A program made the translations under genes and the position numbers. DNA of 64,000 nucleotides, from assembly GCA_934646185.1 (NCBI GenBank), contig CAKUEH010000010.1, positions 1-64,000 of the forward strand. Reading direction: 5' to 3'. How positions within the stretch are numbered: position 1 is the first letter of the stretch; the number at the start of each line of letters is the position of its first letter. This stretch comes from an uncultured Oscillospiraceae bacterium (GTDB lineage Bacteria > Bacillota > Clostridia > Oscillospirales > Oscillospiraceae). A model generated the notes under the pieces. The model did not search any database, was not told where the DNA came from, and was given only the letters and a program-made list of their open reading frames with translations. This document shows positions 33,125 to 41,967 of the stretch, one piece after another.

Positions 33125-35098
33125 TCAGCAGAGCTTTGCGCCAGCGGGGATGGCGTCGTTCAGCATGAGAAGGTTCAGCTTTTCCTCGCCCTTTTCCTTG
33201 TGGACGGCGGACAGGAGCATGCCGCACGATTCCTGGCCCATCATTTTTCTGGGCGGCAGGTTGATGATCGCGGCGAGCGTCTTGCCGACGAGCGCTTCCG
33301 GCTCGTAGAATTTCGCGATGCCGGAGAGGATCTGGCGATCCGTGCCGGTGCCGTCGTCGAGCGTGAAGCGCAGGAGCTTGTCGGACTTCTTCACGCGCTC
33401 GCAGGCCTTGACCTTGACGGCGCGGAGGTCGGACTTGCAGAAGGTGTCGAAGTCGACCTTTTCTTCCAGCTGCGGCTCGACCTCAACGGCGGGCAGGAGG
33501 GCCTTTTTCTGCTCGGCCTCGAGCTCCTCCAGCTCGGCAAGGGCCTTGGCCGCGTCGATACGGGGGAAGATGGCCTCGCCCTTGTGGACGGACGCAGTCT
33601 GCGGCAGCGCGCCCCAGACGTTGGCCTTGTCCCAGGTCTGGACGGATGCGTCCGCGCCGATCTGCGCGAAGATCTTCTCGCAGGAGGCCGGGATGAACGG
33701 CAGCAGGAGCGTCGTGCAGATGCGGATGGTCTCGAGCAGGTTATACATGACAGAGGCAAGGCGCGGCTTGTTCGCCTCGTCCTTTGCCAGCGCCCATGGC
33801 ATGGTCTCGTCGATATACTTGTTCGCGCGCTGGATGCACTTGAAGATCTCGTCCAGCCCGTTCTGGAACTGGAATTTCTCCATCTGCACCTCATAGCGGT
33901 CACGCAGGCCGGAGAGCATGGAGATCAGGCTCTCGTCGACCTCGCCCGCCTGCCGCGCTTCGGGGAGCGTTCCGCCGAAGTATTTTTCGACCATCGCCGT
34001 CGTGCGGGAGACGAGGTTTCCAAGATCGTTGGCCAGATCGATGTTGATGGTGTTGATGAGCAGCTCGTTGGAGAAATTACCGTCGGAGCCGAAGGGGAAC
34101 GTGCGCAGCAGGAAGAAGCGCAGCGCGTCGACGCCGAATTTCTCCGCCAGAATGTAGGGGTCTACGACGTTGCCCTTGGATTTGGACATCTTGCCGCCGT
34201 CCATGACGAGCCAGCCGTGGCCGTAGACGTGCTTCGGAAGCGGCATGCCCATGCTCATGAGCATGGCCGGCCAGATGATGGAGTGGAAGCGGACGATCTC
34301 CTTGCCGACGAAGTGGACATCCGCGGGCCAGTATTTCTCGTAATCGTGGTATTTTTCATTCATGAAGCCGAGCGCCGTGGTATAGTTGAACAGCGCGTCG
34401 ACCCAGACGTAGACCACGTGGCCCGGATCAAAATCGACCGGCACGCCCCAGGTGAAGCTGGTGCGGGAGACGCAGAGGTCTTCGAGGCCCGGATCGATGA
34501 AGTTGTTGACCATTTCGTTGACGCGGGACTTCGGCTGCAGATAGTCCGTCGTCGTCAGCAGCTCGCGCACGCGGCCGGCGTATTTGGACAGGCGGAAGAA
34601 ATAGGCCTCCTCCGACGCATCGTGGACCTCGCGGCCACAGTCGGGGCACTTGCCGTCCACGAGCTGGCTCTCCGTCCAGAAGCTCTCGCAGGGCGTGCAG
34701 TATTTGCCCTTGTATTCGCCCTTATAGATATCGCCGTTTTCATACATCTTCCGGAAGATCTTCTGGATGGCCTCCACATGGTAATCGTCCGTGGTGCGGA
34801 TGAAGCGGTCGTTGGAGATATTCATGAGCTTCCACAGATCGAGAATGCCCTTCGGCCCGGCGACGATGTTGTCGACAAACTGCTGCGGCGTGACGCCGGC
34901 GGCCTTCGCCTTGTCCTCGATCTTCTGGCCGTGCTCGTCCGTGCCGGTCAGGAACATGACGTCGCAGCCCTGCAGACGCTTGTAGCGCGCCATGGCGTCG
35001 GTCGCAACGGTGCAGTAGGTATGGCCGATGTGGAGCTTATCCGACGGATAATAGATCGGCGTGGTGATATAAAACGGTTTTTTGCATGCTTGGCACAT
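33125..35098 (-). CDS. metG: Methionyl-tRNA synthetase
   Basis: A 657-residue class I synthetase that charges tRNA-Met. The HIGH signature is in 'KLHIGHTYCT' and KMSKS in 'GGKMSKSKGN'; a zinc knuckle 'CTPCESF...CPDCGREV' lies near 130-155. The C-terminal 110 residues form the OB-fold tRNA-binding domain (EMAPII-like, 'DLRAVKVKACERV...LGGTLAAIINLPPRKMMG'-type). This is the usual layout of Firmicutes MetG. It starts at ATG 35098 and is divergent from the DUF2156 gene; no T-box leader is visible in the short upstream region. Confidence 0.97.
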   Translation of the reverse strand: MCQACKKPFYITTPIYYPSDKLHIGHTYCTVATDAMARYKRLQGCDVMFLTGTDEHGQKIEDKAKAAGVTPQQFVDNIVAGPKGILDLWKLMNISNDRFIRTTDDYHVEAIQKIFRKMYENGDIYKGEYKGKYCTPCESFWTESQLVDGKCPDCGREVHDASEEAYFFRLSKYAGRVRELLTTTDYLQPKSRVNEMVNNFIDPGLEDLCVSRTSFTWGVPVDFDPGHVVYVWVDALFNYTTALGFMNEKYHDYEKYWPADVHFVGKEIVRFHSIIWPAMLMSMGMPLPKHVYGHGWLVMDGGKMSKSKGNVVDPYILAEKFGVDALRFFLLRTFPFGSDGNFSNELLINTINIDLANDLGNLVSRTTAMVEKYFGGTLPEARQAGEVDESLISMLSGLRDRYEVQMEKFQFQNGLDEIFKCIQRANKYIDETMPWALAKDEANKPRLASVMYNLLETIRICTTLLLPFIPASCEKIFAQIGADASVQTWDKANVWGALPQTASVHKGEAIFPRIDAAKALAELEELEAEQKKALLPAVEVEPQLEEKVDFDTFCKSDLRAVKVKACERVKKSDKLLRFTLDDGTGTDRQILSGIAKFYEPEALVGKTLAAIINLPPRKMMGQESCGMLLSAVHKEKGEEKLNLLMLNDAIPAGAKLC

Positions 35099-35150
35099 AA
35101 TCTTTCCTCTTTTCCGCCCGCTCCGAATGAAAGAGGGGCTGTTACGTTAT

Positions 35151-35179
35151 ACTGTATCCGGTTTCTATATTTTTGTCAA
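35151..35179 (-). promoter_or_regulatory. Promoter of metG
   Basis: On the minus strand TTGACA (35174-35179) and TACAGT (35151-35156) are 17 bases apart, about 50 bases before the metG start. Confidence 0.6.
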
Positions 35180-35195
35180 CGCTGTTGCGAAATAT

Positions 35196-35224
35196 TTGAC
35201 AGCCGTGGTATACTGAACTATAAC
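35196..35224 (+). promoter_or_regulatory. Promoter of the DUF2156-GNAT-dnaD-dnaC operon
   Basis: TTGACA (35196-35201) and TATAAC (35219-35224) are 17 bases apart, 30 bases before ATG 35255. Confidence 0.7.
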
Positions 35225-35254
35225 TTGAAATACAGACAGGAGTCCCGATTTTTT

Positions 35255-36169
35255 ATGATCTCTTTTCACAAGGCAGAGGCTGCCGACCGCGCGTGGGCGC
35301 ATGAAATTCTGAAAAACTGCGCATACCCCGGCGCGGAATATGCGTTCAGCTGCATGTATCTCTGGTCGGATTATTTCGGCGAGCTCGGCCGGGCGGGAGA
35401 GCGCCTGACGCAGCACGCGCCGTGGCGCGGCCGCGAGGTCTATCTCTACCCCGCCGGTACCGGCGATCTGCGCGAGGCCATCGAGGCCATCCGCGCCGAC
35501 GCCGCGGAACGCGGCAATCCGATGCGCCTGCGCAGTCTGACGAACGAGACGCGCGAAGAGCTCGAAGCGCTCTATCCGGGAAAATTTGAATTTACCGCCT
35601 GCCGCAATTCCTACGACTACATCTATACCGTCGAAGAGCTCTCCGAGCTGCACGGCAAGAAGCTCCAATCCAAGCGCAACCACTGCAACCGCTTTGAGGA
35701 TGAATTCCCCGACTGGTTCACCGCGCCCATCACAGACGACAATCTTCCGCAGTGCCACGAGATGCTGCGCATCTGGTATGAGCAGCACGAGCCCGCGGTG
35801 AACGCGCAGGAGCTCGACCAGCTGCAGCTGGAAAAGGCCGCGCTGCAGCGCGCGTTCGATCATTTTGACGAGCTGGAGATGGATGGCCTGCTGCTGTCCG
35901 ACGGCGAGCGCATCATCGCCTTTTCCATGGGCAGCCGCATGAACCGGGAGTATTACGACGTCGGCTTTGAAAAGGCGTTCCCGGATGTGAACGGGGCCTA
36001 CGCCATGATCAACCGCGAATTTTCCCGCATGATCGCGGAGAAGTACCCGGAGGTGCGCTTTCTCAACCGCGAGGACGACATGGGATCCGAGGGCCTGCGC
36101 CGCGCGAAGGAATCGTACCAGCCGACGGTGCTGCTGGAAAAATACACGGCCGACTGGAAGGAGAGCTGA
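35255..36169 (+). CDS. DUF2156 domain protein (acyltransferase-like)
   Basis: A 304-residue protein with two GNAT-like halves, as in the C-terminal domain of aminoacyl-phosphatidylglycerol synthetases (DUF2156). Landmarks are 'YAFSCMYLWSDYF', 'NSYDYIYTVEELSELHGKKLQSKRNHCNRF' (given here as YDYIYTVEEL and LQSKRNHCNRF), and 'FLNREDDMGSEGLRRAKESY'. No membrane segments, so a soluble form. Substrate unknown. ATG 35255 follows CAGGAG at a rather long spacing. Followed after three bases by a GNAT gene, so co-translated. Confidence 0.85.
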   Translation: MISFHKAEAADRAWAHEILKNCAYPGAEYAFSCMYLWSDYFGELGRAGERLTQHAPWRGREVYLYPAGTGDLREAIEAIRADAAERGNPMRLRSLTNETREELEALYPGKFEFTACRNSYDYIYTVEELSELHGKKLQSKRNHCNRFEDEFPDWFTAPITDDNLPQCHEMLRIWYEQHEPAVNAQELDQLQLEKAALQRAFDHFDELEMDGLLLSDGERIIAFSMGSRMNREYYDVGFEKAFPDVNGAYAMINREFSRMIAEKYPEVRFLNREDDMGSEGLRRAKESYQPTVLLEKYTADWKES

Positions 36170-36172
36170 GCC

Positions 36173-36958
36173 ATGCGCTTCCGCAGGACAAATCCGGACG
36201 ATCTGCCGCAGCTGAAAGCGCTCTGGGCGCTCGGCTTCGGCGACACCGAACAGGAGATCGAGGCGTTTTTCGCCATTTCCTATCCCACGGCGGCAGGCTT
36301 CTGCGCGGAAGCGAACGGCAGGCTCGTCGCCGCCGCCTACGCCCTGCCGCAGGAGCTGGCGTGGGGAGAAAAAACCTGCCGCTCGGCCTATCTTTACGCC
36401 GTGACCACGCACCCGGACTTCCGGCGGCGGGGGATCTGCGCGAAGCTGCTGGCCTATGCGGAAAAGGAGCTGAAAAAGCGGTATTTCGACTGTCTGACGC
36501 TCGTCCCGGCGACGGTCGCGCTGCGCGCGTATTACGAAACGCTGGGCTTTGTTTCGCAGCATACCGCGTTTTTGGACGAGGGCGACGCGCCGGAGGCGCG
36601 CGGCATGTGCGAGGAGCTGAACCCGGTCGACTACGCCGGGCTGCGCGAGACGGTGCTCTATGATACGCCGCACGTGCGCTGCTCGCTTTCCGACCTGCGC
36701 TATCAGGCGTCCATGTCGCGCTTTTACCGGCTGGAGCTCGGCAATCACTTCGGCTGCGCCTGCGCGCATCTGGACGGCGAGACGCTCGTCGCGGACGAGA
36801 TCCTGCCGGACTGCTCCGTTCTGCCCGCGCTTCTGAAGCAGCTGCCGGCAAAGCGGTGCCGTGTGCGCACCGCGGGCGGCGCCGCGCCGTTTGCCATGTG
36901 CAAATGGCTTTCGGACGCGCGCATGCCGGATGTGTATCTGGCGTTTGATTTCGGATGA
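36173..36958 (+). CDS. GNAT-family N-acetyltransferase
   Basis: A 261-residue protein. Residues 1-140 form a GNAT fold with the acetyl-CoA motif 'LYAVTTHPDFRRRGICAKLLAYAEKEL' (key R-R-x-G-I/L pattern near 80-90) and 'VALRAYYETLGFVSQ'. The C-terminal half may be a second, diverged GNAT-like or sterol-carrier-like domain, as in Eis-type enzymes. GGAG precedes ATG 36173. Substrate is not predictable. Confidence 0.88.
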   Translation: MRFRRTNPDDLPQLKALWALGFGDTEQEIEAFFAISYPTAAGFCAEANGRLVAAAYALPQELAWGEKTCRSAYLYAVTTHPDFRRRGICAKLLAYAEKELKKRYFDCLTLVPATVALRAYYETLGFVSQHTAFLDEGDAPEARGMCEELNPVDYAGLRETVLYDTPHVRCSLSDLRYQASMSRFYRLELGNHFGCACAHLDGETLVADEILPDCSVLPALLKQLPAKRCRVRTAGGAAPFAMCKWLSDARMPDVYLAFDFG

Positions 36959-36987
36959 TCCGTTTATGATGAAAGGAGGCGTTCGCC

Positions 36988-37902
36988 ATGGCGGAGCCGC
37001 TTCTCATACCCGCTGACGCCGCGCAGCGGCTGCTGGCCGCGGCCAACGGCGACGCCGCGCTTTTGTATCTGTATCTTCTTCAGAACCGCCCGCTCGCCGA
37101 CGCGCAGACAGCGCTGCGCATGACGCAGGCGCGGTATGATCTTTCCTGCGCGACGCTCCAGCAGCTGGGGCTCTGGCCGCAGGAGGCCAGAGCGCACCTC
37201 GACGCGTCTCAGGCCCCAGTCTATACCGAGCAGGACGTCATCCGCGAGACGCGCACCAGCCGCGAATTCGAAGCCATCACCGGCGAGACGCAGCGGCGGC
37301 TGGGACGGGTGCTGTCCAACGAGGAATTAAAGATCCTGCTGTCGATCTACCGCTATCTGGGGCTTCCGGGCGAGGTCATTTCGATCCTCGTCAACTACTG
37401 CATCCAGCGGCAGCGCTCGCGCGGCATCTCGCGCATGCCGTCTCTGCGGTCGATCGAAAAAGAGGCGTACTACTGGGCCGACCACGGCATCGACACGATG
37501 GAGCAGGCGGCCGTTTACATGCAGAACCAGCTGCTGCGGCAGTCGCAGCTTGGAAAGATCCGCGAGCTGTTCGGCCTGACGGGCCGCAGGCTGACGCCGG
37601 GCGAGGAGAACTATATTCTGACGTGGCTCTCCTGGGGCTTCGGCGAACAGGAGATCGGCCTGGCCTATGAGAAGACCTGCATAGCGACCGGCGGGCTCAA
37701 GTGGCCCTACTGCAACTCCATCCTGCGCAGCTGGCACGAGCAGGGCTTCACCACCCTCAGCCAGATCGAATCCGGCGACCGCGCTCCGCAGCGCAGCTAC
37801 GCGGGCGCAAAGCTCTCGCAGGGCGTCCAGCAGCACAACGACACGCTCAGCGATTTCCAGCTTGCCGCCATTGACCGGATGCTGAACAACAAGGAGGATT
37901 GA
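36988..37902 (+). CDS. DnaD-domain primosomal protein
   Basis: A 304-residue protein. The N-terminal 75 residues resemble the winged-helix part of DnaD. The DnaD/DnaB-like helical domain (about 90-165: 'LGRVLSNEELKILLSIYRYLGLPGEVI...YC', 'SLRSIEKEAYYWADHGI') is followed by a second copy of the helical pattern (about 185-250, 'GRRLTPGEENYILTWLSWGFGEQEI', 'YCNSILRSWHEQGF'). In Firmicutes such proteins help load the replicative helicase. AAAGGAGG precedes ATG 36988. It is directly followed by a DnaC-type loader, supporting this role. Confidence 0.9.
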   Translation: MAEPLLIPADAAQRLLAAANGDAALLYLYLLQNRPLADAQTALRMTQARYDLSCATLQQLGLWPQEARAHLDASQAPVYTEQDVIRETRTSREFEAITGETQRRLGRVLSNEELKILLSIYRYLGLPGEVISILVNYCIQRQRSRGISRMPSLRSIEKEAYYWADHGIDTMEQAAVYMQNQLLRQSQLGKIRELFGLTGRRLTPGEENYILTWLSWGFGEQEIGLAYEKTCIATGGLKWPYCNSILRSWHEQGFTTLSQIESGDRAPQRSYAGAKLSQGVQQHNDTLSDFQLAAIDRMLNNKED

Positions 37903-37904
37903 CC

Positions 37905-38876
37905 ATGGCGTATTCTCAGGCCATCGTGCAGCGCGCGATGCAGCGTCTGCAAAGCGAAAACGAGCAAAACGAGCAGTCCTCCCGCGCCCGCATCGCGGCG
38001 ATCTATGAAAGGCAGCCGCGTCTGGGCGAGATCGAGCGGGAGCTGCGCCGGACCGCCGCGCATGTGCTCGCCGCGACGTTCCGCCGGCAGGGCGACCCCG
38101 TAGCCGCCATGCAGCAGCTGAAAAAGGACAATCTGGCGCTCCAGCAGGAGCGCGACTGGATCCTGCAGGCCGAGGGGCTCGAGCCCGACGATCTGACCGT
38201 CCAGCCGCTCTGCCCGAACTGCGGCGGAACGGGCTATGTGGGCGCGAATATGTGCGAGTGCCTCCGGGAGCTTTGTAGGCAGGAGCAGAAGAAGGAGCTT
38301 GCCGCGCTGTTCGGCACGGACAGCTTTGAAAAATTCCGCCTGGAGCTCTATTCCGACCAGTACGACGCCAAATGCCACAGCAGCCCGCGCGAGCTGATGC
38401 GCGCGACATACCGCAGGGCGCAGAGCTATGCGCAGAGCTTCCCGGCAGAAGGACAGTCCCTTCTGTTTTCCGGCGCGACCGGACTCGGCAAGACCTATTT
38501 GTCCGCCTGCATCGCGCGCGTCGTCGCCGACCGCGGATTTTCCGTCAGCTACGCGCCCGTCGGCCAGCTGTTCGCCGCGTTTGAGGACGACAAATTCCGC
38601 CCGCAGCCGGACGTCTCTCGGACGGAGCCGTTTTTCACCAGCGATCTGCTGATCCTCGACGATCTCGGCACGGAGATGACCACACAGTTTACCATCTCGG
38701 TCCTCTATCAGCTTCTGAATACCCGGCTGATGGAAAAAAAGCCCGTGATCCTGTCGACGAATCTTGCGCCGAACGAGCTGGCTGCCCGCTATACGCCGCA
38801 GATCGCCTCTCGCCTGCTGGGTACCTACTGCCTCTTCCAATTCTACGGCGACGACATCCGCTTCAAGCTGAAATAG
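37905..38876 (+). CDS. DnaC/DnaI-type helicase loader ATPase
   Basis: A 323-residue AAA+ protein. Residues 100-125 carry a zinc-finger-like 'CPNCGGTGYVGANMCEC'. Walker A is 'GATGLGKTYLSACIA' and Walker B 'LLILDDLGTE', with a C-terminal 'LSTNLAPNELAARYTPQIASRLLGTY' sensor region. These features match DnaC/DnaI loaders that place the DnaB/DnaC helicase on DNA. ATG 37905 is used because AAGGAGG ends seven bases before it; the in-frame TTG at 37899 is too close. It follows the DnaD gene after two bases. Confidence 0.92.
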   Translation: MAYSQAIVQRAMQRLQSENEQNEQSSRARIAAIYERQPRLGEIERELRRTAAHVLAATFRRQGDPVAAMQQLKKDNLALQQERDWILQAEGLEPDDLTVQPLCPNCGGTGYVGANMCECLRELCRQEQKKELAALFGTDSFEKFRLELYSDQYDAKCHSSPRELMRATYRRAQSYAQSFPAEGQSLLFSGATGLGKTYLSACIARVVADRGFSVSYAPVGQLFAAFEDDKFRPQPDVSRTEPFFTSDLLILDDLGTEMTTQFTISVLYQLLNTRLMEKKPVILSTNLAPNELAARYTPQIASRLLGTYCLFQFYGDDIRFKLK

Positions 38877-38963
38877 CCAGCTGCTATTCGTGTTTGCGCA
38901 TTTTTCCGTAGCAGGCTGTACATCTAAAGCTTTATAAAAACCAGGCGGAAGCCGCACGCACCC

Positions 38964-39124
38964 AAGCCTCCCCTTGTCATGCCCCGCATGATAAGGGGAG
39001 GTGGCATTTGCGAAGCAAATGACGGAGGGGATGTGTTGCAGATATCAGAGTGCTCCGAAATTTGCAGCATTCGAATCCCCTCAGGCCCTTCGGGCCAGCT
39101 CCCCTTGCGCCCAAGGGGAGCCTT
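38964..39124 (+). repeat. Structured dispersed repeat, copy A (~160 bp)
   Basis: Closely matches 42812-42970. It starts with a stem-loop CTCCCCTT...AAGGGGAG (38969-39000), then a hairpin CATTTGCGAAGCAAATG (39004-39020), a long pair GAGGGGAT/ATCCCCTC (39025-39032 with 39075-39082), a small hairpin GGCCCTTCGGGCC, and ends with a second CTCCCCTTG/CAAGGGGAG stem before TTTTTT. The final hairpin and T run could terminate the dnaC operon. The rest of the interval 38877-39275 holds no gene. Confidence 0.85.
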
Positions 39125-39205
39125 TTTTCATGCCGCGGCGCAAAAGTTTACAGGCCGGAAACAAATTTTTGCATGATTGCACTTTCCTGTTGTGTCCGTA
39201 TGTGC

Positions 39206-39211
39206 TACAAT
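39206..39211 (+). promoter_or_regulatory. Extended -10 promoter element before the U32 gene
   Basis: TGC-TACAAT (TG at 39203-39204) is an extended -10 motif, 65 bases before ATG 39276. No good -35 box is seen at 17 bases; TTCCTG lies at 16. Confidence 0.4.
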
Positions 39212-39275
39212 GTATAAGGATTTTTATGCTGTTGTGCCGCTTTGGACAGATTTGGATAGATAAAGGAAGATCATC

Positions 39276-41360
39276 ATGGAATTACTCGCTCCCGCCGGTT
39301 CGATGGAGGCGCTGCGCGCCGCCGTCTGCAACGGCGCAGACGCTGTTTACCTGGGCGCCGATACCTTTAACGCGCGTATGAACGCCCGCAATTTTTCCGC
39401 CGCCGATCTGCAGGGGGCTGTCGTCTACTGTCATGTGCGCGGCGTCAAGGTGCATCTGACGCTCAACACGCTCGTGCTCGACCGGGAAATGCCGCGCGCG
39501 GCGGAGCTCATCCGTATGGCCGCGTCCTGCGGCGTCGACGCGTTCATCGTGCAGGATCTGGGCGTGGTGTCCTTATGCCGCCAGCTTGCGCCGGACGTGC
39601 CCGTCCACGCCTCCACGCAGATGAGCATCCATTCGCTCGAGGGCGTGATGGAGGCCGCCGCGCTCGGCTGCAGCCGCGTCGTGCTCGCGCGGGAGCTGCC
39701 TGCGGAGGAGATCGCGCATATCTGCAAAAAAAGCCCGGTCGAGATCGAGGTCTTCGTCCACGGCGCGCTGTGCATGTGCTATTCCGGACAGTGCTACCTG
39801 TCCTCCGTCATCGGCCGCCGCTCCGGCAACCGGGGCCAGTGCGCGCAGCCCTGCCGCCTGCCCTACGGCTACGGCCGGTTCGAATCGACGCGCTATCCCC
39901 TCAGCCTCAAGGACAACTGTCTTGCGGGCGAGCTGGACGAGCTGCGGCATATGGGCGTCGCGTCCATCAAAATTGAAGGCCGTATGAAGCGGCCCGAATA
40001 CGTCGCCATCGTCACGCGCGCCTACCGCACGGTCTTAAACGGCGGCAGGCTGACGCAGGCCGATCTGCAGGCGCTCGAGACGGCGTTTTCCCGGCAGGGC
40101 TTTACCGACGGCTATTTCAAGGGCCAGACCGGCGCCGGCATGTTCGGCCGCCGTCAGGAGGGCGAGGACACGAGCGAGCTGTTTGCCTCCGCCCGCGCCA
40201 CCTACGAGCAGGGCGAGACGCAGCGCATCGGCGTGCGCTTCTACGCGATGATCCGCCGCGGCGAGCCCGCGCAGCTCGCCGTCGAGGATCCGGACGGCAA
40301 TCTCTGCCGGACCTGCGGCCCCGTGCCGGAGCAGGCGGTCTACCGTTCGCTCACGGCGCAGGATCTGGAGCAGCAGCTGAAGAAGACCGGCGGAACGCCG
40401 TATCTGTGTACCGCCGTCCGCTCGTCGCTCGATCCCGATCTGATGCTCCCGGCCTCCGCGATCAACGCCATGCGGCGCGACGTGATCGCCGAGCTGACCG
40501 CCAAGCGCGGCCGCGCCGCGCCCGCGCGTCTGAACGCCTACGACGAGCCGCCGCGCTATGACGGCATCCCCGGCGAGCCGCAGCTGACCATCGCCGTCCG
40601 CACAGTCGGGCAGATCACCTCCCGCATGCTCTCCATGAAGCCGACAGTGCTCTATGTCCCCCTGTCCGAGCTGGCCGAGCACCCGGAGCTGCGGCAGCGC
40701 GTGGGCGTCGAGACACAGCTCGCGGCCATTTTGCCGCGCGTGATCTGGAGCGGAGAGCTCGTCCCCGTCGCGCGGCAGCTGCGCACGGTCTACGACATGG
40801 GCGTCCGGCAGGTCCTGGCCGGAAATCTCGGCCAGCTGCACATCGCCCGCGCGGCGGGCTTCGCCGTCCGGGGCGATTTTGGCCTCAACATCGTCAATTC
40901 CCGCGCCATGCGGTATCTGCGCGAGCAGGGGCTCGATTCGCAGCTTCTGTCCTTCGAGCTGACGCTGCCGCAGATCCGCGATATCTCCAAGGCCGTCCCG
41001 GCGGAGGTCCTGATCTACGGGCGCCTGCCGCTGATGGTGATGGAAAACTGCATCATCAAAAACCGCACCGGCACCTGCACCTGTCAGACCGGCACGGTCC
41101 GGCTGGTCGACCGCGTGGGCGAGGAATTCCCCATCGTCAAGGATCCCGGCACGTGCCGCAATGTGCTGCTGAACGGCAAGAAGCTGTATCTGCTCGACAA
41201 AAAGGACGCCTTCCGCGGCATGGGCCTGTGGGCGCTGCGCCTGCAGTTTACAACGGAAAACCCCGGCGAGATCGACAAGGTGCTGATGGACTATCAGGGC
41301 CGGGCCGTCTTCGACGCCGGAAGCTATACGCGCGGACTGTATTCGCGCGGCGTGGAATAA
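39276..41360 (+). CDS. U32-family peptidase / RNA hydroxylation-type protein
   Basis: A 694-residue protein. The N-terminal TIM-barrel region (1-300) begins 'MELLAPAGSMEALRAAVCNG' and contains the U32 signature 'EVFVHGALCMCYSGQCYLSS' with clustered cysteines and 'RGQCAQPCRLPY'. The C-terminal 390 residues match the DUF3656/collagenase-like extension, ending with a 'CIIKNRTGTCTC' cysteine pair. U32 proteins include collagenase PrtC and the tRNA/rRNA hydroxylation proteins TrhP and RlhA; the cysteine set suggests the latter type. First gene of the run to maf and mreC. Confidence 0.88.
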   Translation: MELLAPAGSMEALRAAVCNGADAVYLGADTFNARMNARNFSAADLQGAVVYCHVRGVKVHLTLNTLVLDREMPRAAELIRMAASCGVDAFIVQDLGVVSLCRQLAPDVPVHASTQMSIHSLEGVMEAAALGCSRVVLARELPAEEIAHICKKSPVEIEVFVHGALCMCYSGQCYLSSVIGRRSGNRGQCAQPCRLPYGYGRFESTRYPLSLKDNCLAGELDELRHMGVASIKIEGRMKRPEYVAIVTRAYRTVLNGGRLTQADLQALETAFSRQGFTDGYFKGQTGAGMFGRRQEGEDTSELFASARATYEQGETQRIGVRFYAMIRRGEPAQLAVEDPDGNLCRTCGPVPEQAVYRSLTAQDLEQQLKKTGGTPYLCTAVRSSLDPDLMLPASAINAMRRDVIAELTAKRGRAAPARLNAYDEPPRYDGIPGEPQLTIAVRTVGQITSRMLSMKPTVLYVPLSELAEHPELRQRVGVETQLAAILPRVIWSGELVPVARQLRTVYDMGVRQVLAGNLGQLHIARAAGFAVRGDFGLNIVNSRAMRYLREQGLDSQLLSFELTLPQIRDISKAVPAEVLIYGRLPLMVMENCIIKNRTGTCTCQTGTVRLVDRVGEEFPIVKDPGTCRNVLLNGKKLYLLDKKDAFRGMGLWALRLQFTTENPGEIDKVLMDYQGRAVFDAGSYTRGLYSRGVE

Positions 41361-41379
41361 GCAAAAAGAGGGATTCCCC

Positions 41380-41967
41380 ATGATCATTCTTGCATCGCAA
41401 TCTCCCCGCAGGCACGAGTTGATGAAGCTCACCGGCCTGCCGTTTACCATTCGTATCGCGGATGTGGACGAGACGATGGACAAGTCGCTCCCCGTGCAGC
41501 AGGAGGTCACGCGCGTCAGCTGTCTGAAGGCGCAGGCCATCGCCGCCGGCGCGTCGCCGGACGATATTGTGATCGCCGCCGACACCATCGTGGTCATCGA
41601 CGGACGCGAGCTGGGAAAGCCGCACTCGGAGGAAGAGGCGCTCGGCATGCTCCGTCTGCTCTCCGGCAGGACGCACGAGGTCGTGACCGTCCTGTCCGTC
41701 TACAAGGGCTCACAGCTCGAGTCCGAGGCCGTCGTGACCAAGGTCACGTTCCGCCCGCTCTGCGAGGAGGAGCTTCGCGCGTATGTCAAAACCGGCGAGC
41801 CCATGGACAAGGCCGGCAGCTACGGCATCCAGGGCTACGGGGCCATGTTCGTCAGCCGGATCGAGGGCGATTATTTCTCCGTCATGGGCCTGCCGCTGTG
41901 CCCGCTGTGTCGGATGCTGCGCGCGTTCGGCGTTTCGATCCTTGACGTGCAGGAGGCGCAGGCATGA
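41380..41967 (+). CDS. maf: Maf-type nucleoside triphosphate pyrophosphatase
   Basis: A 195-residue protein with the Maf signature 'ILASQSPRRHELMKLTG' at the N-terminus, 'VIAADTIVVIDGRELGKPHSEEEA' with the catalytic Asp, and 'GSYGIQGYGAMFV'. Maf proteins hydrolyse non-canonical or modified dTTP/UTP/CTP and are placed beside mreBCD in many Firmicutes. Start ATG 41380 follows AGAGGG. It overlaps mreC by four bases. Confidence 0.95.
   Translation: MIILASQSPRRHELMKLTGLPFTIRIADVDETMDKSLPVQQEVTRVSCLKAQAIAAGASPDDIVIAADTIVVIDGRELGKPHSEEEALGMLRLLSGRTHEVVTVLSVYKGSQLESEAVVTKVTFRPLCEEELRAYVKTGEPMDKAGSYGIQGYGAMFVSRIEGDYFSVMGLPLCPLCRMLRAFGVSILDVQEAQA

Noticed and set aside
32948..35254. Very long plus-strand open frame opposite tRNA-Gly and metG
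   Set aside because: It is the antisense of metG produced by GC-rich codon usage; only its last part from ATG 35255 is a real gene.
35099..35254. T-box leader for metG
   Set aside because: The interval is only about 155 bases, holds two divergent promoters, and no T-box sequence or specifier hairpin is visible.
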